From Penelope pileata (taxonomy: Eukaryota; Chordata; Aves; Galliformes; Cracidae), in the NCBI GenBank assembly GCA_013396635.1, contig WBMW01000154.1:1043607-1107606 (forward strand): a DNA stretch of 64,000 bases, written 5' to 3'. A model generated the notes under the pieces. That model was given only the letters and a program-made list of their open reading frames with translations, searched no databases and was not told where the DNA came from. The position numbers and the translations under genes are program-made. Shown in pieces: positions 1 through 13,600 of this stretch (positions are counted from its first letter, which is position 1; each line of letters starts with the position of its first letter).

Positions 1-3000
1 TCCTGTCTGCAGCCTGAGTCCTCTCAGAGCACAGCAGTTGATGCCAGCAAGCTTTATGTTCTTTATGTTTCCTCAGTACTGGTGTAGTACACGCTATGCT
101 ATTGTCCCATCTCCTCTGCTTTAGCCAATTTCTGAGTGCCAGCTGTCTTGCAGCTCTTGCTGCTGTGCAATACTGATTCTCACCAGTGTGGAAGAGTTTC
201 AGAGTAAAATGTTTCAGTGTGAATGAATCACATATTAGCACATCATTTTTTTTTTCCCCTTGAAAATATGTGCACATACTGTGCATTTAAACAAACAAAA
301 CAACAACAACAAAACTATAATGGAATAATGTTAGTTTAGACATATAATAAACATGTAACTATCGCTAGTAACGTTTACCTTCTATTAATTGTATCCAGTT
401 GTTTGAAATAGGCACCAACATTCTTAAAACTTAGGCACCTGCTTAACTGTAGTGCAAAATCCCATTGATTTCGCTGAACTGTTGTGTGGCAGGAGGGTGA
501 GCTTTGGATTGCAGGTTACCTGGCATGGTGAGTTTGTATTCAAACACTTCATGTAATCTCCCACAGACTTAGGTCTGATTTTACTTGAGGTCATGGATTC
601 TGCTGTGAGAAAGCATTCTGAAAATAAGAAGTGGCACAATTGTGACAGAGTTCCCCACACTTTCCAAAGAGGCATAACTTTAATACCTCACCCTTAATTC
701 TGCTTTGTGCTATTTTTTTTTTTTTTTTTTGCTTTTTGAAAAAAAGCTTTTAAAAATATGTAATCCACGAGATACTGTAACAACAAAAAATCTGGTTAAG
801 CAAGGAAATTTAACAGCAGTTTCACCTTCAAATGGAGGAGGAAAGTAGCAGCTCCCTTTAGAGGTGGATTGGAGGAAGCACACCACCCAACATGCAGTGG
901 TTTGTACAGCTGGTTGTCTTCAAGCAGTATTTAACACAGAGAGTTGAACTTGAGATGGCACTAATGTTTTTTAAGCACCAGACCTGACAAATGAAACTCC
1001 ATAGTGCAAAGCCTGCAGTTTTGCAGCACTGCTTTACCACTTCATGTGGACTGAACATTTTTGAAAGGGTAACTTTGTTCTGGTAAACTCTGTGTGGAAT
1101 TAGGTACCAATTTTCTCCAGCAGTGCTGATGCTGCACACTGCTGGAAGCTTGGGGAGTATCACTGCATACTTTGTCACTATGCCTTCCTGGTTTTGGCCT
1201 CTGTTGAGGGTTAAAGCACTGGGCTGCATGGCTCTCTGGTATGAGCCAGTGTAATCATGTTCTTATCTGAAGCATGATTTGTAAAAGGAGCCTGTTCTGT
1301 GAGGTCTGTCTGCAGTGTAAGGTTCTGCATAGTCAATATGGCTCCAGTCCTACCACCTGCAAATTTATCCCTGTCAGCTGTTAGCTGAATGGGCATGCAG
1401 ATGCTGTGGAGGTTAAGACAGAGTGCCAGCTAGCTGTAAGGACAGGCTTATGTCCTGTTTAGTTACTGCTACCTTAACTTTCTGCTTGAATCTAAGACAG
1501 CTTTATTTTTTATTTTATCTAAATTTTGTTTAGTGTGAGTAGCTGTTTTCAGGGCAATATGGCAAATGTAAAAGTGCTCATTCCTCAGGGATTCCTGATG
1601 CTAGAAAGGGCATATGTGATCTCTCTGGAAGTCCTTTATATCCCACGTGATGTTGCATTTCACAGACAATTGTCTGCAGATGTTTTCATGTCTAATTTGC
1701 AGGTCCCTGACTCAAAGTTGGTGATGTTGAACATCAAATTGTTGAGAAACATGGACACATGCTACAAGAAAGACTGGGAGGAGAAGTCCTACATTCACTT
1801 GCCAAATTGAGATAGTATTCAGATAAAAACAGGTATAGACAAAGATTTCTCTCTTTGAATCTACATTGTAATTGTTGTGAGAAAGATATGTCTTCATCTG
1901 GTAACAGAATGAATGCTCCAGAAGCTTCCCATCCTGCTGCTTGTGTTGCTACCCTTTGAAAAATGTACATACTAGGTGGATTAGTCCTGCAGTACTGAGA
2001 ACAGGGTGCTGTGCTGCTATCAGGCTCAAAATAATTGTGTATACTCTGAAAGAAATTACAGGGACAGTGCCTGGGGTTGTCCTCATTGGGGGGGAGCAGC
2101 AGTGCACCTTTGCTGGGCACCAGGAGCGGTGCGCTGGCAGGCAGAGGCTTCGAGTTGGTCTTGGCATTGAGCTTTCAGGGAACAGGAAGCTGCTTTGACT
2201 GTGTTTTAGAAAGCACCGAGGCATGTGCAATAAACATGACACAAGCATTAGCAGCAGCACCGAGTTTCCACTGGCATCCCATCCTGCAATGGCAAGTATG
2301 GCAGTTTCTGAGCCAACAAGGGTTCAGGCTGTGATTCATTCCATGATGACAGGAGCCAGCCTGAGCAGGCAGACAAAGCAGTTATGTGCTGCTATGTGGT
2401 ACGCCTTCCCTTCCCCATTAAAACATTTCCACTAAGTTTGAATAACTGAGCTTTTCAGAGCTAAAATTAAGTTTATCTGCAGTTTTTACATCTCTGTGTA
2501 ACTGGAGTTACGCACTAGCACTGTAACACAGTAACACTGCAACTTCTCAGTACATTCAATACTTTAGTACATCTTTAAAGTGCAGTTTTCTAGAATTTAG
2601 AAACGTAGTAAAGGGACAAATTTTGTTGTGTGGTATCTGGTTGACACATAAATTGTCTTCATGGTTAAACCTTTAGAGCTGTCAAAGGCACTAATGGGGT
2701 GACTGGTAGTAGTAACAAGGTAATATCCTTTGTGTTCGCTGGCAGCCCAGATCTGTTGGGGTCTAAGGTGCACATCATTTTAAGGAAATACCATTTCACT
2801 GCTTTATGTATACAATTAAATTATCATTAAGCTGCAGTTGATGTTATAAAATGGTATTTATTGTCAGTTTTAATATTTGTCGATATATTTTTATTTTAAT
2901 TCACTTCACAAAACACTGCTTATTATAGTTCATGCATTTGCATTTTGTTGGGGGGTTTGTTTGACCCATCTTAAATCTTCCCTGTAGCAATGGGATCTGG

Positions 3001-4599
3001 AAGGCAGCACTGTCTGAGAATTTATTCCAACAAAAAAAGATTATCTGACTTCCTTGAGTCAAATGGTGAGCTCGCTTGTGGTAACCTCTTGTGTCAGCCG
3101 TGACACAGGCAGCTGCCTTCCCTGTCAGGCAAAGTCTTTTGAAACAGATATAACTATCCCATCAGAATTAAAGGTAACAGTACTGCTGTGGCTATGAAAA
3201 GTGTCCTGGAAATACTGTCTTGTTCATTGGCATGGCATGGGCAACAACTAATGCAAAGGTGCTCCATCTGTGACAATTTAAGATTACTTAAATTGTCATC
3301 ACACCCTCTTTCTTACAACTTCAGCCACAAAATTCTGCCATTTTTTAATTTTTTTTCCCCAAATAAACTTCCAAATGGTGTCGTGACTTCAAAGCTAAAC
3401 CAATCATATCCTCTTCTAGAGCAGATCCATTTGATATGCTGCCACACTTTGGCTCTGATGCCTTGTAGTGTTAGTGGGGCCTGAAAACTGAAGGTTATCA
3501 GCAGTCATGAAAAAATTCCCTCGGAGTCTGTGAAGCTGCATGCCTGTGGGCAGGTCCCATCTCTGAGGATATACAGATGTCTTCGATAAGCGTGTTCTGC
3601 TTCTCCCTCAGCCCCATTTGTCAGTGCTCTGAAAAATGTGCTGCCCTTATAGCTGGCAAGGCATTGGAGCTGATCAATGGCACTTCCAAATTTCACTGGA
3701 GTCTTTTATTTGCTTCCCATGTTTGACCTCAAAGGTCATCAAGGGGATGTTTGTTCTTTGGTTGGTGGGCCGGGCTGGAAAGTGTTCCTTCAGCTTTTTG
3801 GGGCATTTCTGCCCGCAGCCACCACCGCTGCTTCCACTGATGTTAACAGGGCTGCTCACCTGCCTTTGTACCTGCTATGCTGCCTTTCTTTCACTCTTGA
3901 TTTTAGTAAGTTGCTTAATGCATTACTATAGCAGGAGGAGGTATTAAAATAATAATTTAGAATATACAATAAATGCAGAGCCCAGTTACATTCTCAATTA
4001 CTTTTTAATAAACAAGAATGCAGTCACTGTAAGCAGTACAAATATCATAAATCAGACGTAACAATGTACAACATTAAAAACCATTAGGGGGTTTTAAAAA
4101 CCACTAGGACCTAAAACACAAAGTGCTGCATGCAGTAAACTTGTTCTTTCAAAGCTGCTTACTTGTGCATGCACGGAGCCTCAAAAGCTCTCTGCTTATG
4201 ATGATATGAACACATGGTAGAAAGGCCTTGCTTTGTAGATAAGGGATTCAAGGGAGCCATTCAGGGTCATTTGTTACTTGACATCCCGTGGCATATGCTG
4301 CATAAAACATAATGTTCCTGTTTTGTTACAAGTGGCAATGCTTCTAGCCGGCTGCTAGAATTCAGCTGTGCTCCAGAATGAGGGGTATTAAAGGCAGGTA
4401 GCATCAGCCCATGCTGAGACAATGCTGTGACCTCTGACAAGAAAGACACCAAGCTTTCAAGGAAGATTGTTTCCCTCTTCATTACCTCCAGGGACCTTGC
4501 TTGCCAAAACCCATTCATTCTTCCCCCCCTTTTTTCTACTTTTTCATGTTTCAGAAACTGTTCTTCCATGCTTTATTGCTCATTTTATGCATGCAAGAT
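1..4599. other. Intergenic, no gene recognised
   Basis: AT-rich sequence with frequent stops in all frames. It holds a short CAA-rich stretch near 296-314 and an 18-T run at 713-730. Open frames up to about 128 codons on either strand have no recognisable domain, no family resemblance and no convincing splice context. I see no repeat family that I can name here. Confidence 0.6.
713..730. repeat. Poly(T) run
   Basis: An uninterrupted run of 18 T. It may be the reversed poly(A) of an old retroposed sequence or plain slippage; no retrocopy is recognisable beside it. Confidence 0.8.
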
Positions 4600-5395
4600 T
4601 CAGGAACATAGGACTGGAAGAGACCTCCTGCATCACAGCTTGCAGTCGTGCAATATTATTGCATCAGTCTTTTTTTTATGAACTATTAAACTCCAACTTG
4701 CAACTAGCTTGACTGATTTTCTCTGCTACTGAAGTCAGAAAGCTATTCCAGAAACCCACTGCTCTGGCAAGGAATTCTACCTTTCAATTTCCCAGGCAGA
4801 TTACGCCCATTTCTATGAGAATGTGCTCTTTTTCGTTCTGAGCATGCTTGATAAACATTTAGTTAAAGTAGAATTTGTCAGCTGCTCTGAAAAATGTTGC
4901 TCCTAGTTTCTCTGTTTTAATGACTGCAGGAAAATACCTTCTGTGCCACACCTCTCTCAACGGAGTCTGGTTTGTTGATGGTTTGCGTTATTTACAGTGA
5001 GAGTGCACTGTTGGCTTAAATGGGCTCCCACCCAGCATGACAGCCACCACGATCCCCTGGCCATTTTCTTACCAGTCAGCTCTCCACCTGTCCTCGTTCC
5101 CAAGGTTATTCTGCTGTTAAGTTCTGCGAGGTATCTGTTTGCCTAATTCTCAAATTTATTGGGATTTCTGGATTAAGCTCTGCCAGTCCTCATGTCAGCC
5201 ACTCCCTAGTCTGGTGTCCATAAATTTACTCGGGGTGCATTCTGTGTCATCCTCTGGGCCTCACATCAAGATGCTGAATACTGTTTTTCACTAGCTGTCT
5301 GCCAGCCTTTGGTCATTACTGGTTGAGTGTGGTTGTCCAGCCAGTTTTCAAACCACATGACAGTGCTGGTCCAGTCCATGCTTTCTCAAAAAGAG
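4600..5395 (-). repeat. Old CR1 LINE fragment
   Basis: The left end resembles the reverse complement of a CR1 3' end ('ggactggaagagacctcctg'). It runs into blocks typical of reversed CR1: 'agctattccagaaacccact', 'tcagccactccctagtctgg', a degraded 'gatgctgaatactg' and 'ttgtccagccagttttcaaa'. It is strongly diverged and no reading frame survives. The match to CR1 is from memory of the family, so the exact subfamily and ends are uncertain. Confidence 0.7.
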
Positions 5396-7465
5396 AACGT
5401 TTTTGCATCACTGTATAAATTAAATGAGAACTGAATATTTTAATTTTTTGGGGCATAGATCCCATACTGAGTACTGGGAAAATATTTAAAAGCCCAGGTG
5501 GCAGGGAAAGGACATGCTAAAATGCTCTGATAGGAATTATGCTACGTAAGTCTTACCATAAAGTCATATCACACATAACTTATTTCACTGTCTGAGAGAC
5601 TTCACATGGAGTACAGCTGGATCTTCAAGGTGTGATTTAGGAGATGGAGGTATCTGAGCCCCAAATTTTGTCCATATTTATGAGTCAGTGGAGAGCCTGG
5701 GTTTCACAGCCCATCTCTGCTTGCTCTGGATCTAGATTCTGGTCAGTATCAACATTGGTAACAGCACAAGGTAGAGGCAGTTGGATTGGTTGGTAACTCC
5801 CATAGACAAAATTTCCCACTTCTAATGGTAGCTGCTGACCCAGGGAGCTTTCCAACCTTAATGCTGGTATATTTCTTACTTTATAATGGAAAGAGAAATT
5901 CCTGCTGCAATATTTGCTTATGTTCAGATTGTTTACTTCATTTGTTGATACCCTCTTCTGTGTTTGTGCAGCTTGTTGGGCAGAATTCCAGTGGGACAGC
6001 ATGTACCTCTTTTCCGAGGACAATGAGGTCAGGACCTGAGAACCAGACAACACCAACACATGAGGCTTGGCTGTGAAAACCCAGGTCTGCTGCTGTGGAA
6101 GTGTGCCAGAAGTTGGAACTCCAGTAGATCAGTCTGAAGGAACAATCTGTAAGTGCAGTAAGCAGGACAATCCAGGTACCAAAGTCATGGGTTTTATCGC
6201 TTAACAATTGCAAAATAGTAGCTTCAGGATAGTGATTCATTAAGACATGCTTGGATTAATGAGCATTGTTTGAGTAATACTTTTTCCAAGGAAAATCTAA
6301 TACGAGTGCATACAAGGCCAGAGAATTCACCAAAAAAAGGAATTAGTTGATGTGAATCATTAACTATGAAATCATACAAATACACCCACAATAAATTTCA
6401 AGTGCATACAAGCTTTCCAGCTTGTCTGAGTAAACAGATAGTAAATAAAAATTAGTGTCTGGTGATTAAAATCTTTAGCATTAGTTCAGATACTGCTTTG
6501 AGATGTGGAGTCTTTTTGAAAAACAGATTATAATGAAAAAAAAAGACCTCCAAAGAGCATGAACAGATATGTGTAACTTAGGAGTTTAAAGGTTTAAAAT
6601 TTTTGTTCTCTTTTATTGCTATGAGAAAAATCCAAATAAACGGGAAAAAGTTAATAGCTTTACACAGTTTTAGGACTATGCAGAGAGCAGTGAAAATAAT
6701 TATAGATCTTTTAATCTGTTTCAGTTTTAAGTTATCGTAAGCTTTATTTATGAAAGAAAGGTTCCAAGTGAGCATGTGTTATTATGTTGTTTTGTATGTC
6801 CATTTCTTTGTTGATATTTTTCAACCACATTAAAGTGTTTATTGGAAATTACTTTTTAAAGTAATAATGCAGCCAACAAGAAAGGTTAGGTTTGTAGGAA
6901 GGCATATTTTCTATGAAGTAGAACTGTTAAAATGTAAGGACAGGCTCTGCAATCCTTACATATGGTCTGGTTTCATCTAATAAAACCTACTACCTGTCCT
7001 TACAAACATGGCTGGATTTCCTCCAGGAGAAGAATAACAACTTGTGAAGTTGCATTTTTTTTTTAAGGCAAACTTACAGTGTTAATATGTGGTTGTTTAT
7101 GAATTCTAGAGACGTTGCTACTCTCTGTACCTGCTGATATTGCATGTCCACTATGGACTCAGTAAATTAACTTTTTAAACAATTTTACTTTTCCAAGGGT
7201 TTTGGATTAGTGCTATATGTTTCCTTCTGATGTGCTGAGAGTTTTCTTGCTCTTATTTCCTCTTTTATCACTTTAGCAGGACTTTTATTGTATACTAGCA
7301 GCTGAGGTGATGATCTGATGGACACATTTACAGGGAACCTCAGAGGGCATACATTTGCTTTACAAGTACTTTTTGTATCTGTAGCTGTAGTTCTAATTGC
7401 AGCTGCATTTTACTGACTCTCAATCCCTGATAAAATAGATCCTGACAAATTCCCCTAGCCTGTCC
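5396..7465. other. Intergenic, no gene recognised
   Basis: Unique-looking AT-rich sequence. The only structure I can point to is a set of inverted copies of a TGTAAGGA motif at 6932-7004, listed separately. Confidence 0.55.
6932..7004. repeat. Inverted repeat set (TGTAAGGACAGG)
   Basis: TGTAAGGACAGG at 6933-6944 is answered by its perfect 12-bp reverse complement CCTGTCCTTACA at 6993-7004. A third copy, TCCTTACAT at 6953-6961, pairs with ATGTAAGGA at 6932-6940. The left arm can therefore form either a short hairpin (9-bp stem, 12-nt loop) or a longer one (12-bp stem, 48-nt loop). No target-site duplication is obvious, so it is not clearly a transposon. Confidence 0.6.
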
Positions 7466-7655
7466 TAGGGGAACTGTTAGGTCATGGCCTGAACTGGTGA
7501 TTGAGCACCTAGAGTAAGGGCTGTGGCTGGCCTGGGGAGCACAGGCAAATTGTTTGCACCTGTGCTCCCCAAGTGACTGGAAGGGATGGATCCAGGGTGG
7601 GGCTGCCCTGGGCTCATTTAAGGGCTGGCCATGGAGAGGAGCACATCTTGCTCAG
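7466..7655 (+). repeat. LTR-like dispersed repeat, copy 1
   Basis: Alignable with 61841-62036 over about 190 bp. Shared landmarks in order: 'taggggaactgttaggtca', 'aagggctgtggctggcc', a hairpin with 12-bp arms (7534-7545 with 7559-7570), 'gtgactggaaggg', and a TATA-like 'catttaagggctggcc'. The start at TGTTAG and the TATA-like box in the same place suggest a solo LTR of an old endogenous retrovirus. I found neither a clear 3' end nor a target-site duplication. Weaker similarity between the copies may continue for another 150 bp. Confidence 0.6.
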
Positions 7656-10600
7656 AGGTTGGTTACTTCTTGGGGGAGTATTACCTTGGTGGGGGATTGC
7701 TTTCCTTGGTTGCGTGAGTAGAAAACTTTTGTGAAATCTTTGTTTATGATTGTTAAGACCCATTGTATTTTGTCTGGGTTTGTGAAGAACCTGTCTGAAG
7801 CAAATTTGTTTCTTCATTTCTATTACAATTGGTGTAGTTGATGGGATACCACATCACCAGGATACTGTGCATGGGGAGACTAAGAGTAAAGACAAAAGGT
7901 AGAAGGATATGCAGTCACAGAAATGAAATGGTTACTGTATGTCACCTTGCTAGCCCTTGGGACTTGTGCTGCCCAGGTGCATGATATGGGCAACGAAGAT
8001 AATATAGTTGATGAAATTGCTAAATGTGATGATAGGTGAGAGATCTGAGACTGTTCTCTCCTAGGGAGAGGGTTACCATGTAAAGTATGTAGATGAGGAC
8101 TTGCAGGCTTCTTTTACTGATAAGAAGTAACTTCATGAGCCATTTTGGTCTCAACCTGTGCTGTTTTGGGGCATGTTAAGAAGATTTGGGAATCTAATGT
8201 TGGGCATGGAAGAATGGAGGCTGGCAATGATGCAGAAAGCTGAGAGGTCAGAAGCTTGGAAAGAAGCAGCAGCAGAGTGAGTGAGCAGCACAAGGAAAGA
8301 ACTGAAGGGAGCAGGAAACAATGTAGAGCAGAGCCACTAGCTCCAGGTGAAGACAAATAGTGTAGTTATGAGAGTTTGGACTCTTCCTGTTACACCTCTT
8401 TAACAAAGAGAGAGCTCAGAAATAGGAGAGGTGAAATGATGTGCGTTGGGCCAGATGGGAAGTTTAGCTGAGGCAGGTATGTAACTCAGTTCTTCAGCAT
8501 CCAACTCATGATTTTTCCTCTTTGTTCTAACTCTTCTGAAACTTAACTGGACTAAACTCAGGAAGTGAAAGCTGGAGTAAAAAGTACTGTTCCCAGTTTG
8601 CAGTTGTATTAATGAGGGGAATGTTTAAATCCAGCTTAATCTGTTAATCCCTTTTTTTTACTTGGGGTGATATGAATCAGCTTGAAGGAAAATATTTTGA
8701 ATTGACATTTCTATAGAAGAGTTTTTGATCTACAGCTCTAAAAGCCCTTGTGAAAGGAGACATGGACAGGTTTTCAAGCTGATGGAGGAGGAAAGTGTGA
8801 AGAGCAAAAGAGGGAAGAGAAAAATGAGGGAATCTTTAAAAGTGATTATAAAAATATTTTGATTTCAAATAATGTCTTACCGAAGAGTTAATTATAGCAG
8901 TTTTCACCTTATTTTCATCAATCATAGGTGCTTGAGTTTTTTGATCAGTAAGGCATCATCGAGCTTAGTGGCAAGAAGATCAGGCATGAAAAGGGAGATG
9001 CTGAACAGAGCAACTGACTGTCAAGTGTAATTGATTCACAGGTGCTATGCTGCTTCACTGAATGACTATGAGTATGTCATCCTGTGACTGCATTGTTTGT
9101 ACACTGACATGAGGAAAGCCCAGTAGTGCAATTGTATCTTAATTATATACAGAATGATATGAAACAAGGAAAATAACTGTTGCAACGCGAAGGCTCGAAN
9201 AGTATCTTTGCGAGCTGCCGAATGCAGAACTCCCAGATATCTTGTAAAGATCTGTTTAACCTAATGCATAAAATGCAAGCCTTGTAAATGAAGTGGAAAC
9301 ATCACAGTCCTAACCTGCAGGTTACGCTGAACCTTTCCATGGTAATTGGGAGAATAACATGGTAAAATCCTGATTCAGGAGGAGCAGGGATAAACTAGTC
9401 CTTTGCACATTTGATAACATAGCAGGAAAATGTAGAACAGGAAATGAGCAAGTAGAGAGAAAGGTGATTCCAGCCAAGCATGGGATGATGAATATGAGAA
9501 AAAAAAATGATAAATTTAAGCTTTTTTCTTACTGTCTTTCCTTTTCTGCTTCTTAACTGTTAAAATGTTCACAGATTAAATGCCAGTCCCTGGTGATTCA
9601 CATACAAACCTTACAAAACCGGTTCCAGAACCAACTTTTCAGAAGAGTGTGCAGGGAGGAAGCTCAGAGAAGGGCAATTTAGTCACACATACAGGTCTTT
9701 GAGTAAATTGAGTTAAAGATCTTTGGAATATGTTTTTCTGGCAGAAGTGCAAGGACAGATGAAGGGGGATGTAGAAAGATTTGTATTAAACAATAAGCAT
9801 GAAAATACCTGGTGTTCTAATAGCTGATGTGTGTGATTGTATTCTCCTGGCTGATGTATTGGGGTTGTCTTACTTCTTACAGCTTGAACTAAAGAGGCAG
9901 GATCTGTTGCTGACAGCTCAAATAATCCTTATTCTCTGTGGGTCAACACAGAGAAGGAGCTGTAACACCAGCTCAGTGAAGTGTCACAGGTCTGGGGCTG
10001 AGTGTCCCATGCTTCAGTGTATACTTGACACATAGATGCCAAAATATGTTAGCTACAGGCATAATTACACCAGTGTGATGCTCCAAAGGGGATAATTAGC
10101 TTAAGTAGCAAAATATTCTATATTCATTTGCACTTTCCCAGTTTCTTTAAATGTCTCTTATTTTCTTATGTCTGCTTATACGCAGAGTTGCACGCCTTCA
10201 TTACTGCTTGGCAGTAGCTTAGCTGAGCTAGATCAAAACTTTGTAGACTCTTACAGTTCTAATATTATTATAAAGGTTACACTGATATAGGTATAAACTA
10301 ATCCATAGTAATCAGGGTTAAAACAATGTTAACAGAAACTTAGAAATTGTTACACCACTGCTGCCTCTGTGTGTTGATGATGTATGTTTCTGGAAGTCTC
10401 AAATGTCAGCCTTAATCTACAAGGACTCCTTCGATGGTTCTTAATGCTTTTCTACGTAATGTATCTTTTTAAATGCCACACAATCCTTCTAAAGCTTTTA
10501 AGGGTACAAAGCTGAGCATTCTGAAGTTAGAAAATGCCAGAACTGATGTTGTTTGCAGAACTTTGATTTGCCTCCTTTGTGTTTGATTAAAAAGTAGTCA

Positions 10601-13600
10601 TCAATGACATGAGCCCATTCAGTGCACAGAAAGGATGGTAGCTACTTAATGAGTAGCTATTCAATATTTTGTTGTTTGTTGCTTAATGTGGGATTCCATG
10701 CATCACTACTTACTGTTCAGACCCTGCTCTGGAGAGTTACTAATTTCGTTACAGTCTTTTGAGTGGTGTACAACAGTGTAGGAGCTTCACAGTTTCACAA
10801 ACAGCATTCAATGTACTTTTGATAACATCCTCATAAAGTAAGGACAAGATAGCATTACATCTAGTTGTGTTACATTGCAGCTTCATTTTTAGCAATAAAA
10901 GCACAAGGTTACAATTCAGGCTTTCAGCAAATCTTGGGACTCAGTTCATGGCCACCCATGAAAAATGTGTTTTTAAGTGTCTAATTTAGTAGTCTGTGTT
11001 AAAGACCAAAATAGAATCCAGTCCTTCAGAGCATCAACCACTCTCTTTCTTCTTGCATTCATTGTGTTGTTCATTCTCTGCAACAGAAGAGCCTGGATCT
11101 GCTGGACAACATCTGATTCATTACACAATCCTTACTCATCTCCATACCACAATCTATTCTGTGCAGTTATCATGCTCTGTAGCTATATATAGCTCTATAC
11201 CAACAAGTGATATATAATGCCCTGAAAATGGCAGAAAAACTATGGGTGTAAGGAAAGGAAAACAAAGCCTGTCCCTGAGTCTTTCTAGCAGGCCTGATGG
11301 TCCAGTTGTTTTCCTGCCTCTCTAACCATTGGGCAGCTCTGTGTCTTTGCTAGAACTCGGGGTGTAGGATGTTCCCAGAGGGCCTCAATTTCCTGCTGCA
11401 TAGTTGTTGATCGGTTGCATTGAGTTTCACCTAGGGATGTTTCTTTCAAAGAGATTTCCCAATAGAGGTGGAAGCCTTCAGCAGAAATAAGCAGATTGTA
11501 ACCATGTTAGATAAGATTTTTTTTTTTCCACTAGAAAGATGGGGTGGCATACCTGTCCTAACTTTGTGGAAACAATGTGACACAATCTTGTAAAATGGAT
11601 TAAAAACCTAGCCCTGAAAGATGGGTGAAAAAGTTCTTAAGGTGTGTAGAAGACTAGTGCTGAGAGAAGAATTTTGGTTGCCAAGAGGATTAGGGGAATT
11701 CACTGGTAAGAAAAGACATCTTCATACTTCATACCAAGGAAGGATGTGTCTGGCTGTTTCCCACAGCTGACTCAGATGGCTCAGCGTGGCCCTGGCCTGC
11801 AAACCTTTAACATAACAGGATGCCCTCAGCCCTAAGAGGCTGAGTCAGGCACAGCCTCATAAATCAATGCACCACTTCATTCCTTAAAGGAGGAAGATAA
11901 AATCAGTTCATCTCTTCCTTTTCCTGATGGCTGATGGAGCTAAACTCCCTGAAGAATGCAGAGATAGGGGTTGTTTTGCCTCTAGGGTCCTACCAACAGC
12001 CTTGTGGTAGGGCTCCTTCAGCTTCTTGAGCTTTATCTGCCAATGGTTGTGAAGCTGTGAGTGCCTCTGCTGGGACTGTCGGTGATCAATGCATAAACAA
12101 GATAATTCTTAGTGGTTTTCTTGTGTCTGTTCCCTGGGGACTCCTCCAAATGGCAAGAGAGCACTGAACTAAAGGCACTAGGATCCTTTCTGACACTCAC
12201 GTTTCAGAGAGTGGTGCAGCAGACAGTGAAGGGTGGCACCATTAGTGTATTTGAGGTCTGCAAATCTTTCTTGAGACAGGGACATTTTGCATAAGCACCC
12301 ATGTGTGGATTATAACGACAGTGTGATGTAGCATAAGGGCCTTGTTCAGGTCTGCTGCACAGCTTTGCGCATGGTTGATTGACTGGGGCTATGCCAGGTG
12401 GGAGGTGCACCAAAGTGTAGCCTGCATGAGTTGCATGAACAGTGTCCTGTAAGGTGATATTCTGGTCAGATACCCTTAGGGTATATTGTCCTGGTGTTCC
12501 ATCTGAGGGACCCTCAGAATGCTCTGTCAAGTACTCCCAGAGCTAGAGCTTGCAGACTGTAAGGAGTTCCAGGGCTCAAGGACAAATGTGTCACTAATAC
12601 AGGGCAGTATAGACTTCCAACACAGCTTTAGTGATGCTTGGTGAATTCTTGTTCCTTCTGCAATGCAGGCAGGATCCTCCTCCTTTACAGTGCTCATATG
12701 CCAGCAGGAGAGACTGAAAACTCATTGCTAGCCTTGAGAAACAAGATCAAGTATTTGGATTTTTGTGTCCCACAATGGGGCACATGCAGGGAGTCTGTAT
12801 GCACAGTAAATGTGAAGAGCCTCTGGTGCATAGGAACTATCAGTAACAGAACCATCATGGATTTGAGCTCACAAGCTCCCAGAAGTCTTTACAGAACATA
12901 TTTGAAATGAGGTTTTCAAAGACTTATTGCTTGGCCCAAATTTGTGCAGTGACTCATCGGAGCAGTGAGAAGCACATCCCTGATACAGATAGCTCCTCTG
13001 CTAAATTTCAAGGCTCTCTCTCAGAGTAGAAGGTGCATAAAATCTTTGACAGAGCAGTCTTGCATTTCTTTTATTAAGATGGGCGTTCTTCTGTTGTCTT
13101 ATTCTTGTGGGCAGACATTTTAATAGACAAGCAAACACAACGACACTTCAGGTCCTCAGCAGTCAGCCAGCATAGAAAATTTCTCCCAAACAGTTAAGAT
13201 TGAAAGTTATGAGCTACTGATAATGAGGCTAGTAATGGTGTCAGGCTACCTTAAATATGTTTATGTAGTAAAACAGGAATTACAGCATGCAGGAGCTGTT
13301 GTAAGCTACAAATTCACGAGATTTTATACGTTGTGTTTCTACAGCTATGTTCCTCAAATCCATTTAGCAAAGCGTTAGTTTTAGGTGACTGAACTCAACC
13401 TTAAATGTTTTAAATGAGAAAAAATATCAATAATTGATATTATCCTAAGCAGGACTAAACAAATGTATGTTCTAAGCTTCTAGCAATGGCATAAAACATG
13501 ATGGGATGCTTATTTTGTTATATGGTCTTTCAGATCGTTTCATTACAGAAAATAGGTGTGGATGTTCTTTAATTTCCACTAGATAGATCTTTCCAGATAG

